Virus record (IMG/VR): IMGVR_UViG_3300028794_000014
Location: 1 to 37,279 of that record
From: a virus
Direction: 5' to 3' (one strand)
DNA length: 37,279 nt
Positions 21,339 to 28,643 of the stretch are shown one piece after another. A program made the translations under genes and the position numbers. Under the pieces are notes generated by a model. That model was given only the letters and a program-made list of their open reading frames with translations. It was not told the origin of the DNA and did not search any database. Position 1 is the first letter of the stretch. Each line of letters opens with the position of its first letter.

Positions 21339-21373
21339 CCCGTCACCGAGAGATCAGTGGCGGGTTTCATTTT
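21339..21373 (+). terminator. terminator of the rightward early operon
   Basis: CCCGTCAC (21339-21346) pairs with GTGGCGGG (21357-21364), 8 bp including one G-U, with a 10-base loop, followed by TTTCATTTT. The T-run is on the plus strand, so it acts on rightward transcription. It overlaps the end of the minus-strand gene at 21367. Confidence 0.65.
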
Positions 21374-21567
21374 GAAGGATATGGCTCCAACCCGGCAAGG
21401 ATTGCTGCACAGGCGTAATCAGTCTGGACCTGAGGAGTACCGTCCTTCTTCATCTTCTCGATGCTTTTAGGATGCATGCCGAGAAGTTCGGCGGCGGCTT
21501 TGTCGGTTCTGGCAAGGCCGGATGATTTGAGATCATCCAACCAGTTTTGGAATTGTGCGGGGGTCAT
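21367..21567 (-). CDS. HTH regulator of a two-gene unit
   Basis: 66 residues. FQNWLDDLKSSGLARTDKAAAELLGMHPKSIEKMKKDGTP is a compact HTH of the type found in small phage or toxin-antitoxin regulators (helix, AAELLG turn, SIEKMKK recognition helix). It overlaps the upstream gene by ATGA. The upstream promoter carries two identical-arm palindromes, so this protein probably represses its own operon. Confidence 0.75.
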   Translation of the reverse strand: MTPAQFQNWLDDLKSSGLARTDKAAAELLGMHPKSIEKMKKDGTPQVQTDYACAAILAGLEPYPSK

Positions 21568-21845
21568 TTCTTCGGCGCAAAAGTTTCAGGAACGATATCG
21601 CCGTCTTCGTGCTGGAGCAGACCGCCTGCGTAGTACCCAGTCCAGCCAAGAAGTTCAATTTTGTGGATTTGAAATCCAGAGCCTTTAATAAAAGATTTTT
21701 GAAGACCGTTGACGGAAGGCATCGTTACGACGATTTTTTCATGCTTTTCAAAAGCAGAAATTACCTTTTCTTTCATTTCGTTGTTGCGGATCATTGTCGT
21801 TCTTCCATGTTTGAGTTTTTCGGCGGTAGCGAGGAGGTCGGTCAT
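21564..21845 (-). CDS. hypothetical protein paired with HTH regulator, toxin-like position
   Basis: 93 residues starting MTDLLATAEKLKHGRTTMI, with AGGAG about 8 bases upstream. The body alternates Lys-rich helix (NNEMKEKVISAFEKHEKIV) and beta-like segments (GLQKSFIKGSGFQIHKIELL), and ends DGDIVPETFAPKK. It is more AT-rich than the flanking genes, suggesting recent acquisition. Size and arrangement with an HTH partner resemble type II toxin-antitoxin or Hig-like pairs, but no toxin family is recognised. It could equally be a simple immunity or regulatory pair. Confidence 0.6.
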   Translation of the reverse strand: MTDLLATAEKLKHGRTTMIRNNEMKEKVISAFEKHEKIVVTMPSVNGLQKSFIKGSGFQIHKIELLGWTGYYAGGLLQHEDGDIVPETFAPKK

Positions 21846-21887
21846 TTGTCGAACTCCTGTGTGGCTCTTGTCCGTTTCGATGATTTG

Positions 21888-21938
21888 AAGATACGATAAT
21901 AAATATCGCGTGTCAACATGGAACGATAAAAAATATCG
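21888..21938 (-). promoter_or_regulatory. promoter with two palindromic operators
   Basis: Minus strand TTGACA (21916-21911), 17-base spacer, TATCTT (21893-21888). CGATA-N5-TATCG occurs inside the spacer (21894-21908) and again upstream (21924-21938), with centres 30 bp apart, that is about three helical turns. This is a clear autoregulatory layout for the HTH pair downstream. Confidence 0.8.
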
Positions 21939-22040
21939 CACGCAAGGGGTGGACATGACCGAAGCCAGAGACAAGCTCCCCAGCCGCTGGCCGACCCTGC
22001 TCAGCAAGGGTTTCAGGGTGATGCTCAATTGGAGAGTGAG

Positions 22041-22202
22041 ATGCATCCCTCGACATACGAATATCTTAAGCCCACCGAAGAGCAGATTGCCGCGATGGCA
22101 AAGCTTCGCGAGGCTGCTGCGGTCTATGGCATGGCGCTCGCCGAAATCCTGCCTGACGGCCCCGATACCTCCTCCGCACCCAATACTGGCACTGCCGCAT
22201 AG
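22041..22202 (+). CDS. truncated Acb2/DUF7681-like protein
   Basis: 53 residues starting MHPSTYEYLKPTEEQIAAMA, with GGAGAG about 4-9 bases upstream. The first ~42 residues (up to AEILPDGPD) match the opening helix of the Acb2/Tad1-type family (DUF7681), whose members sequester signalling nucleotides of CBASS or Thoeris defence. The second helix (normally KTY.LRKLREVAMWANVAITR) is replaced by TSSAPNTGTAA. In another frame the DNA right after DGPD reads TYLLR, so a small deletion and frameshift is likely. The copy is probably inactive or altered. A frame from ATG 21955 precedes it but is not convincing. Confidence 0.6.
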   Translation: MHPSTYEYLKPTEEQIAAMAKLREAAAVYGMALAEILPDGPDTSSAPNTGTAA

Positions 22203-22271
22203 GCAGGATAACGCTGAAACTTGGCGCCAAGCTGGTGTGTGAAGACCCCTGCATTTTCTAAGGAGAGTGAG

Positions 22272-22454
22272 ATGATCAAGACGAGAGAATTTCACACACC
22301 CGCAGTCAAGCAGTATATCGCTCACCTCAACGACCTTGTTGCCGAACAGAAGGCTATACAGAAGGCTATGGAGCACGCGATCAGGACTGGCGAGGTCAAG
22401 TGGGAGCGAACCCCGCAGAACTCCACTCCAGCGCAGTTCCTGGACGACGAATGA
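22272..22454 (+). CDS. small hypothetical protein
   Basis: 60 residues from an ATG with AAGGAGAGTGAG directly before it. It starts MIKTREFHTPAVKQYIAHL, helical with a coiled-coil tendency (LNDLVAEQKAIQKAMEHAI), and ends in an acidic tail. The stop overlaps the next start (ATGA). Unknown. Confidence 0.6.
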   Translation: MIKTREFHTPAVKQYIAHLNDLVAEQKAIQKAMEHAIRTGEVKWERTPQNSTPAQFLDDE

Positions 22455-22579
22455 CCCCTCAAGGCGAACGCTTCCTTCTCATCATCATGATCGCTCTTCT
22501 TATCGTAGCGGTCTTGTTCATGTTTTCAGGATGCCAGACGTATCAGCCGCCGGGTGAGGATCTGTGGAGGGCGCTGTGA
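22451..22579 (+). CDS. small lipoprotein
   Basis: 42 residues. A hydrophobic N-terminal segment (FLLIIMIALLIVAVLFMFSG) leads to a lipobox FSGC, after which only 14 residues (QTYQPPGEDLWRAL) remain. Too short for a typical spanin subunit and not next to lysis genes. It may be an exclusion-type lipoprotein. The start overlaps the previous stop, and its end overlaps a GTG start (GTGA). Confidence 0.5.
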   Translation: MTPQGERFLLIIMIALLIVAVLFMFSGCQTYQPPGEDLWRAL

Positions 22580-22692
22580 TCCTGAAGCGAAAGCCTCTCC
22601 TGATCAGGCTTACGGCAGCATACCGAGAATATCGCCGGGTCGGCTTTGGCGTTTTCGCTGCCGCAAGGTGGGCAGTATTCATCAGTCGGTAA
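22576..22692 (+). CDS. 38-residue basic ORF
   Basis: GTG start overlapping the stop of the lipoprotein gene (GTGA), with GGAGG about 6 bases upstream. It encodes a basic, aromatic-rich peptide (ILKRKPLLIRLTAAYREYRR then a short hydrophobic end). Supported only by the overlap and the ribosome binding site. Confidence 0.4.
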   Translation: MILKRKPLLIRLTAAYREYRRVGFGVFAAARWAVFISR

Positions 22693-22726
22693 ATTTCATC
22701 CCTGGGCGGGATTTGTGGAGAGCGCT

Positions 22727-22837
22727 GTGAGAATTCTGGACCGGGCCAAGGCCGAAGAGACCTATGTCGGAAAGCCCGTGACGATTGAGGAATACAAAGC
22801 GGCGACTGGAAAGCTGTTGCGCAGGCTCAGCCGTTAG
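22727..22837 (+). CDS. 36-residue ORF
   Basis: GTG start with GGAGAG six to seven bases upstream. It encodes RILDRAKAEETYVGKPVTI and a basic end. The ribosome-binding region TTGTGGAGAGCGCTGTGA is nearly a copy of that before the gene at 22576 (CTGTGGAGGGCGCTGTGA), so this small-ORF array probably grew by duplication of an initiation segment. Confidence 0.4.
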   Translation: MRILDRAKAEETYVGKPVTIEEYKAATGKLLRRLSR

Positions 22838-22873
22838 AAAATTCATATCGCGAAATGCGAGCTGGAGAGCGTT

Positions 22874-23074
22874 ATGAGAGACCTGAGCATCGGAGATCCC
22901 ATAGAGGTCGAGCGCATATGCTTCAACGCTGAGCCGCATGGCCGGCTTGATCCGATCAAGTCAGAATGGCGCAGAGCTACCGTCTTGCATGTCGATGGCC
23001 GGAAAATCGATGTGCAATTCGCGGATAATACTCGCCTCGCCATCGAGGTTCGAGGCTCTGTTAAGTGGCGGTAG
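22874..23074 (+). CDS. small hypothetical protein, SH3-like pattern
   Basis: 66 residues, GGAGAG upstream. A beta pattern (SIGDPIEVERICFNAEP, WRRATVLHVDGRKIDVQFAD, LAIEVRGSVKW) resembles small SH3/Tudor-like barrels, with no clear family. Last plus-strand gene before the BrnA-like gene on the other strand. Confidence 0.6.
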   Translation: MRDLSIGDPIEVERICFNAEPHGRLDPIKSEWRRATVLHVDGRKIDVQFADNTRLAIEVRGSVKWR

Positions 23075-23079
23075 CTCGC

Positions 23080-23319
23080 CTATAGGCCTGCGGCCTTCGC
23101 CAGCGCATCGGCCATTGCCTTCTTCCAATCTTCGCCCTTGGCTTTGAAGAGCTCCACAGCGCGCTGATCGACCCGCAAAGTCACGGTTTCATTGCCGGAT
23201 AGTTGGCGGCCTCTGCGCCGCTTCTCAGCAAGTATCTCAGCGGCTTGAGCTTCTAAAGCTTCAGCCTGAATGCGGATCTTCTGCGCCTGCGTAGCGGGTT
23301 CTGCGTAGCGGATAACCAT
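23080..23319 (-). CDS. orphan BrnA-like antitoxin / RHH protein
   Basis: 79 residues from ATG 23319 (GGGGA about 6 bases upstream). The N-terminal half is an Ala/Gln/Glu helix (QAEALEAQAAEILAEKRRRG). The C-terminal half ETVTLRVDQRAVELFKAKGEDWKKAMADALAKAAG matches the BrnA/RHH pattern (TLR.D...LE.FKA.G..W...MN..L). BrnA normally pairs with the toxin BrnT, and none is next to it here. A perfect palindrome upstream suggests autoregulation. It could serve as an antidote to a host BrnT (inference). Confidence 0.75.
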   Translation of the reverse strand: MVIRYAEPATQAQKIRIQAEALEAQAAEILAEKRRRGRQLSGNETVTLRVDQRAVELFKAKGEDWKKAMADALAKAAGL

Positions 23320-23333
23320 CTTCGTCCCCTGTT

Positions 23334-23380
23334 TTGATTTCAAATCAATAGCAGGGGTGCAATAGATTTCAATTCAAATA
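23334..23380. promoter_or_regulatory. palindromic operator and degenerate second copy
   Basis: TTGATTTCAAATCAA (23334-23348) is a perfect 7+1+7 palindrome. GATTTCAATTCAAAT (23365-23379) is a related sequence. They lie between the divergent BrnA-like and DUF3309 genes. A TTGAAA...TATTGA pair on the minus strand with a 16-base spacer could be the promoter of the BrnA-like gene. Confidence 0.65.
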
Positions 23381-23392
23381 TGGAGCGATGCG

Positions 23393-23542
23393 ATGCTTGG
23401 AACTATCCTTCTCGTGATCCTCATCCTGCTCCTCGTCGGCGCTCTCCCCAACTTCGGCTATGCCTCTGGCTATGGCCCATCGGGCGGAATCGGTCTCGTG
23501 CTCATCATCGTGATCGTCCTATTTCTGCTCGGGAAAATCTGA
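23393..23542 (+). CDS. DUF3309 family small membrane protein
   Basis: 49 residues starting MLGTILLVILILLLVGALP, with GYGPSGGIG between two membrane helices and a second helix LVLIIVIVLFLLG. This is the DUF3309 signature, common in rhizobia and other proteobacteria. Function unknown. GGAG lies 8 bases before the ATG. Finding it in a phage suggests capture from a host. Confidence 0.85.
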   Translation: MLGTILLVILILLLVGALPNFGYASGYGPSGGIGLVLIIVIVLFLLGKI

Positions 23543-23679
23543 TGGCTGCGGCCCCATCATTCGACACCGCGCGGCGCAAGGTCATCGAGGCCCTGTCGAA
23601 AAAGCCGGAGACGAAGACCGAATGGGAACGCCTCATCCAGGCGGCCGAAGACATCATGAAACTCAGTGGGGCGCAGTAG
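23542..23679 (+). CDS. small helical protein
   Basis: 45 residues starting MAAAPSFDTARRKVIEALSK, overlapping the DUF3309 stop by one base (TGATG). Mainly two charged helices (TEWERLIQAAEDIMKL). Not recognised. Confidence 0.55.
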   Translation: MAAAPSFDTARRKVIEALSKKPETKTEWERLIQAAEDIMKLSGAQ

Positions 23680-23713
23680 CCCCGTAACCTTCCAGCAAAG
23701 GGCGTCGAAACCC

Positions 23714-24286
23714 ATGAAAACTTGCCAGATTTGCCGTGGATCAAGGAAGATCAGTCTCCCGCTCCATTACGAAGTGACGATGTGTGCCGAAAAGGCATTT
23801 CTATCGGGTGCGCCGAATGAATCGTATCGCACCTATGATTGTCCGGAATGCAGCAGCGCCAAACCCACAAAGGGGCTCGCTCTCCTTGGTGCGCAACAGA
23901 TGGTCAGCCATGTAGACATTGAGCATAGCCGCGGGGAAGTCGTCACATACGTGAAACGCAGCATGGCTCACATGCTGGCCGACGAACTCCTGAAAAGCGG
24001 GATGATCTCATTCACCGAGGGAGATGGCGGCTTCAGGGGAATGAAATTACAGGCGCAAATCGCGGTAGGATCTGCCGATAGCGCCGCGCTGCTCGACAAA
24101 GAGATGGATGCTCGCGCCTCGGAAATGCTCAACGGCATCGCAGAAGCCGCGACCACGCAGATATCCCAGTGGGGCAGCGATTTCAGCGGCGATAGCGGTC
24201 CAATTTCGAAGAGTATGGCGATTGACTTCGTTCGGCAGGCTTTCGGCAAGCACATGGCGAAGGTTCGAGAACGGCTGAGCGCGTAA
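23714..24286 (+). CDS. hypothetical protein with zinc-binding start
   Basis: 190 residues. CQICRGSRK near the start and CPECSSAK near residue 47 could form one zinc site. The remainder is helical (KRSMAHMLADELLKSGMISF, MAIDFVRQAFGKHMAKVRERL). AAAGGG lies about 11 bases upstream of ATG 23714. It precedes the terminase genes, so it may be the first gene of the packaging operon. Confidence 0.7.
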   Translation: MKTCQICRGSRKISLPLHYEVTMCAEKAFLSGAPNESYRTYDCPECSSAKPTKGLALLGAQQMVSHVDIEHSRGEVVTYVKRSMAHMLADELLKSGMISFTEGDGGFRGMKLQAQIAVGSADSAALLDKEMDARASEMLNGIAEAATTQISQWGSDFSGDSGPISKSMAIDFVRQAFGKHMAKVRERLSA

Positions 24287-24287
24287 T

Positions 24288-24890
24288 ATGCCACTCACTC
24301 CAAAGCAGGAAGCATTCGTCAGGGAATACCTGATTGATCTGAATGCTACGCAGGCAGCCATAAGGGCAGCCTACAGCGCGAAGACGGCGAAAGAACAGGG
24401 TGCGCGGCTGTTAACGAATGTTCACGTTTCTGCGGCGGTTGGCGTGGCGATAAAAAATCGCTCTGATCGCACCGAAATCAGTGCCGATCGCGTCTTGAAG
24501 GAACTTGCCAAGATAGGCTTTGCTGACATACGCAAGGCTGTGAAGTGGCGTACCGAGGAAGTGATTGAAGACGTCGAGGAGCATCTAGAGCCTCAGCCTC
24601 ATGGTGGTGCCCTCAAGAGATCAAACGTTCTCGCCTCCAATATCGTCGAACTCGTCTCAAGCGAGGACATCGATGACGACACGGCTGCGGCAATCTCAGA
24701 AATCAGCCAGACCACCACAGGTGGCCTAAGGATCAAGATGCACGACAAGAAGGCCGCTCTGGTCGATCTAGGGCGTCATCTAGGGTTGTTCGCTGACAAG
24801 GTCCAGATCACCGGCCAAGATGGGGGAGCTATCGAGCATTCCCATGTTCACGAGATCATCCATAGGATCGTAGACCCGAAGCAGGGCTGA
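24288..24890 (+). CDS. terS: terminase small subunit
   Basis: 200 residues of the Terminase_2 type. The start LTPKQEAFVREYLIDLNATQAAIRAAYS and the following SAKTAKEQGARLLTNVHVSAAV are the HTH-containing DNA-recognition region. A C-terminal helix KMHDKKAALVDLGRHLGLF follows. It binds the phage packaging site and recruits the large subunit. The central extension (EVIEDVEEHLEPQPHGG) is typical of the family. The ATG follows the previous stop by one base. Confidence 0.9.
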   Translation: MPLTPKQEAFVREYLIDLNATQAAIRAAYSAKTAKEQGARLLTNVHVSAAVGVAIKNRSDRTEISADRVLKELAKIGFADIRKAVKWRTEEVIEDVEEHLEPQPHGGALKRSNVLASNIVELVSSEDIDDDTAAAISEISQTTTGGLRIKMHDKKAALVDLGRHLGLFADKVQITGQDGGAIEHSHVHEIIHRIVDPKQG

Positions 24891-24897
24891 TCAAAAC

Positions 24898-26328
24898 ATG
24901 GTCTCTCTGGTCGTTGATACGCCGCGCAAGCTGTCGCCGCTGCTTCAGCCTGCCCGCTACAAAGGGGCATACGGCGGCCGAGGCGGTGCGAAGTCGCATT
25001 TCTTCGCAGAGCAGATCATTATTCGATGCTATTCGAAAACAACTCGAGTTGCCTGCATCCGCGAGGTGCAGACCACGATCAAGGACTCAGTCCGCCAGCT
25101 TCTGATCAACAAGATTGCAAAGTTCGGGTTGATATGGGCGTTCGACGTTTTCGAGAACGAGATCAGAGGCAAGGCTGAGACGCCGGCAGCTGGCTCCTTG
25201 ATCATTTTTAGGGGCATGCAGTCCTACAATGCCGAAAACATCAAGTCCCTTGAAGATTTCGATATTGCCTGGGTGGAAGAGGCGCAAACCTTTTCGGCTC
25301 ATTCTCTCAAGATGCTGCGCCCGACGATCCGCAAGGATGACTCGGAATTGTGGTTCAGTTGGAACCCCCGGCATGACACGGACGCGGTTGACCAATTCTT
25401 TAGGGGAGGCGGGAAGCGGTCTGGGGTGCTCTGCGTCAATGTGAACTGGTACGACAATCCTTGGTTCCCCGAAGTCCTCAAGACTGAAAAGGATGAGGAT
25501 TATGAGAACGATCAAGAGATAGCCGAAAACGTCTGGGGTGGCGGCTACGAGCTTATCACTGAGGGCAGCTATTACGGCAAATACATTGCCAAAGCTGAGA
25601 GAGAGGGGCGCGTAGGGTACTACCCGCATCGCCCAGAGCTTCCGGTCATCACATCGTGGGATATTGGCGTAGACGACTACACTGCGATCTGGTTTTGGCA
25701 GGAGGACGGCTTTACCGCCACGGCGATCGATTATTTCGAGGTCAGCGGTGATGGCGCGGAAGATATCGTAAAGGCCGCTCTTCCAGAGTTGAACCCGAAC
25801 GATATCGAAGCTCAAGCGGCCATGATGGCAGCCGATCGTGAGAGACAGTTTCAGTATCTCAAGCATCATCTGCCTCATGATGTGATGAACCGGGAATGGG
25901 GCGCTGGCGCTCGATCGCGCTATCAGACGCTCATGGGCTTCGGAGTGAAGCCGATCAAGGTTGGCGTTGCTCAAGGGCCTGAGGAACGGGTGAACGCTCT
26001 CAGAGCGCTCTTCCCGGTGCTTAGGTTCCACTCAAACCCACGAGTCGAACTCGGGCTCAAGCGCCTGCGTCGTTATTCCCGCAAGAAGAACGATGCGATG
26101 AACACCTACACCACGCCATTGCACGACGAGAATAGCCACGGCGCTGATGCTGCCGGGGAGTTCGCAATCAATTGCAAGATCGTCCCTGTGGTGAAGAAAG
26201 CGCCTGACGTTTCCAAGATTGGGCAAGTTCTGGAAGCCAAGGCAGACGGCACGATCACATCGAACTTGGATATTAAGCAGGCCATCGAGGCCATGATCAG
26301 CAAACGCAGGGCGAGAGATCGCCGGTAA
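24898..26328 (+). CDS. terL: terminase large subunit, PBSX type
   Basis: 476 residues. The ATPase domain has Walker A-like YGGRGGAKSH near residues 25-34 and Walker B DFDIAWVEEAQ near 120-130, with a coupling SWNPRHDTDAVDQFF. The nuclease domain has acidic residues in ITSWDIGVDDYTAIW (near 254-268), AADRER and HDENSHGADAAGEFA (near 408-422). It cuts and pumps DNA into the prohead. It is encoded between the small terminase and the portal. Confidence 0.93.
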   Translation: MVSLVVDTPRKLSPLLQPARYKGAYGGRGGAKSHFFAEQIIIRCYSKTTRVACIREVQTTIKDSVRQLLINKIAKFGLIWAFDVFENEIRGKAETPAAGSLIIFRGMQSYNAENIKSLEDFDIAWVEEAQTFSAHSLKMLRPTIRKDDSELWFSWNPRHDTDAVDQFFRGGGKRSGVLCVNVNWYDNPWFPEVLKTEKDEDYENDQEIAENVWGGGYELITEGSYYGKYIAKAEREGRVGYYPHRPELPVITSWDIGVDDYTAIWFWQEDGFTATAIDYFEVSGDGAEDIVKAALPELNPNDIEAQAAMMAADRERQFQYLKHHLPHDVMNREWGAGARSRYQTLMGFGVKPIKVGVAQGPEERVNALRALFPVLRFHSNPRVELGLKRLRRYSRKKNDAMNTYTTPLHDENSHGADAAGEFAINCKIVPVVKKAPDVSKIGQVLEAKADGTITSNLDIKQAIEAMISKRRARDRR

Positions 26329-26339
26329 AGGATTCCCCG

Positions 26340-28643
26340 TTGAAAGCACCACGCAAGCCCCGTACCGGCCCGTCCAAGGCCGGCGCCGATCTGCGCAAGC
26401 GCGGCAAGGCGTGGCTGGATCGCGTAGAGGATGCCGGCAAGAAGGAAAAGCGCTGGCTGGACGATGCCAAGAAGGCAACGGACGCCTACACCAACGAAAG
26501 CACGGCTGATACGCAGAGCGATAGCGCGGCGCGATATGGCGGGTATGATTTCAACATCCTGCACGCTAATGTCGAGACGATCGTTCCGGCGGTTATCAAT
26601 TCATCGCCAGTCCCTGACATCCGCCGCAGGTTTCAGGACGCAGACCCTGCAGCCCGCGTCGTAGCGGACATCATAGAACGGGCTATCCGTGTTCAGGTTG
26701 ATGACAGCAAGCTCCAGGAAGAGCTGGAGTCGCAGGCACAGGATGCGTTCTTAGCCGGCCGTGGCGTTGTCAGGCTGCGCTATTACAGCGATGTGGTAGG
26801 CTCTGGTGAGCCTACAGATGAGGAATTGGCAGATGCCGCGGAAGAAGCAGATGAGTTGCCGCCCAATGGAACGCCGGCTGGAGAAGATGGCGAGTATTCA
26901 TTGTATGGATCTGACAGCCAAGCTGGATCGGGAGCCGAATCCGATGTGGCGGAACAGGTTCGCGGAATCGGAGACAACGGTGGACCACCACTCGAACGCC
27001 TCGAAAACGAACGCATCTGCTTCGAAGCCGTAAGTTGGCTTGACTATCGACACGGTCCAGCAAAGCGCTGGGATGAGCGCCCGTGGGAGGCGTTCCGCTT
27101 CTGTGTCCAACGTGAAGACGAAGAGAAGTCCTTCGATGCTCATCTGATCGGTGAGCAGCTTTCAGACTCCGAGGTCAACAACCGAGAAAAGACCTGCAAG
27201 GACGGCATCAACGGCTGGGAAATCTGGGATAAGGACAGCCGCAAGGTCATTTTTATCGATGATCATGGCGTCATTCTCAAGATGATCGATGATCCGCTTG
27301 GGTTGACGCAGTTTTTCTGCACCGCAACACCGGTCCAGCCGATCACCATTAACGGGCGGCTGATGCCGGTCAATCCGTTCTCGATCTATCGCCGCCTGGC
27401 CGATGACCTTGAGGACGCTGTAAGGCGCAAGAACGTCTTGATCCGCGCCATGAAGGCCAAGGGCTGGTACGGGACGAGCGAGGCCGATATGGCCGCCGTT
27501 CTGAACCTGAACGATAACGAGTTCGCGCCGATCAAGGATGCCGAGATCTGGGCGGCTAATGGTGGCATTCAGAACGCCGTTGCCTTTTGGCCCTTCGAAA
27601 AGTTCATTGCAGCCATCCAGCAGCTTGACTTGGCGATCACGCAGTACAAGCAGTGGATTTACGAGATAACCGGCATTTCGGATATCGTCCGCGGCGCTTC
27701 CAATGCCGCCGAAACGCTTGGCGCCCAGCAGATCAAGAGCCAGTGGGGATCGCTGCGCATCCAGAAGATGCAGCGGATGATGGAACGCTGCGCCCGCGAC
27801 CTGTTCGTGATGATGAGCGAAATCATCCCTTCGAAGTTCTCCTATCAGACACTGGAGAAGATGACAGGCATTCCGATCCTGCCGAAGCCGGAGGATACGC
27901 CGGAGGTCATCCAGCAGAAGAACGCCGTCATGGCGCTGATGAAGGAAAAGCTCTCGACGTATTACCGCATCGATGTGGAGAGCGACTCCACGATCCGCGC
28001 CGATCTCACGCAGCAGAAGCAGGAGATCGCGCAGTTCCTCACCGGTTCGGCTCAATACTTCACGGCTGTAGGACCGCTTGTTCGGGAGGGCGCGCTACCC
28101 GCCGATGCTGCTCTCGAAATCTACATCGCCAGCGCCAGGCTGTTCAAACTTGGCCGATCGGTCGAAGACACACTGGAGAACATGGTTGCTCAGGCCAAGG
28201 CGAAGGCACAGCAGGCGCAACAGAACCCGACGCAGGAGCAGCCCAATCCAGAGGTCATCAAGGCTCAGTCGGACGCTCAGGTTGCCCAGGCCAACGTTCA
28301 GAACGAACAGGTCAAAGCGCAGCGTGAAGCAGAGAAGGCGCAAGCCGAGCTGCAGCAGCAGGAATTGGCCGATCAGCGCCAGAACGAGACCGAGATCGCC
28401 AAGACGAAGATGACCAACGATATCGAGTGGAAGAAGGCGATCTTGAACGCTCTCACGCAAATCGAGACGGCGAGGATTCAGGCGCAGACCGACATGGACA
28501 GCGCCACGCTTGGCGCTCACCTCGAAGGCATCCTCGGGATTCACCAGATGGCCCATGAGCAGGAATTGGCCGGGATCGAAGGCCAACAGCAGCAGGCGCT
28601 TCAAGCCGCTGCGCAAAACAATCCGAATGCGGTGCCAGCATGA
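26340..28643 (+). CDS. portal protein, podovirus-like
   Basis: 767 residues from a TTG with AAAGGA 7 bases upstream. The portal fold is suggested by SAARYGGYDFNILHANVETIVPAVINS, by the wing/stem helices, and by a middle QLDLAITQYKQWIYEITGISDIVRGASNAAETLGAQQI, a typical portal element. The C-terminal ~150 residues are Gln/Ala/Glu-rich coiled coil (QAKAKAQQAQQNPTQEQ), a barrel-like extension of large portals. It forms the 12-mer ring for DNA passage at the head vertex. Confidence 0.88.
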   Translation: MKAPRKPRTGPSKAGADLRKRGKAWLDRVEDAGKKEKRWLDDAKKATDAYTNESTADTQSDSAARYGGYDFNILHANVETIVPAVINSSPVPDIRRRFQDADPAARVVADIIERAIRVQVDDSKLQEELESQAQDAFLAGRGVVRLRYYSDVVGSGEPTDEELADAAEEADELPPNGTPAGEDGEYSLYGSDSQAGSGAESDVAEQVRGIGDNGGPPLERLENERICFEAVSWLDYRHGPAKRWDERPWEAFRFCVQREDEEKSFDAHLIGEQLSDSEVNNREKTCKDGINGWEIWDKDSRKVIFIDDHGVILKMIDDPLGLTQFFCTATPVQPITINGRLMPVNPFSIYRRLADDLEDAVRRKNVLIRAMKAKGWYGTSEADMAAVLNLNDNEFAPIKDAEIWAANGGIQNAVAFWPFEKFIAAIQQLDLAITQYKQWIYEITGISDIVRGASNAAETLGAQQIKSQWGSLRIQKMQRMMERCARDLFVMMSEIIPSKFSYQTLEKMTGIPILPKPEDTPEVIQQKNAVMALMKEKLSTYYRIDVESDSTIRADLTQQKQEIAQFLTGSAQYFTAVGPLVREGALPADAALEIYIASARLFKLGRSVEDTLENMVAQAKAKAQQAQQNPTQEQPNPEVIKAQSDAQVAQANVQNEQVKAQREAEKAQAELQQQELADQRQNETEIAKTKMTNDIEWKKAILNALTQIETARIQAQTDMDSATLGAHLEGILGIHQMAHEQELAGIEGQQQQALQAAAQNNPNAVPA

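Noticed and set aside
21955-22242. Plus-strand frame starting at ATG 21955 with AAGGGG upstream
   Set aside because: After about 30 codons the composition becomes Pro/Arg shadow-like and it covers the Acb2-like ORF in another frame. At best a remnant or leader.
25087-26031. 314-codon open frame on the minus strand
   Set aside because: Complement of the terminase large subunit, which has clear motifs. No ribosome binding site or recognised domain.
27162-28055. 297-codon open frame on the minus strand
   Set aside because: Antisense of the portal gene, with Leu/Arg-rich shadow composition.
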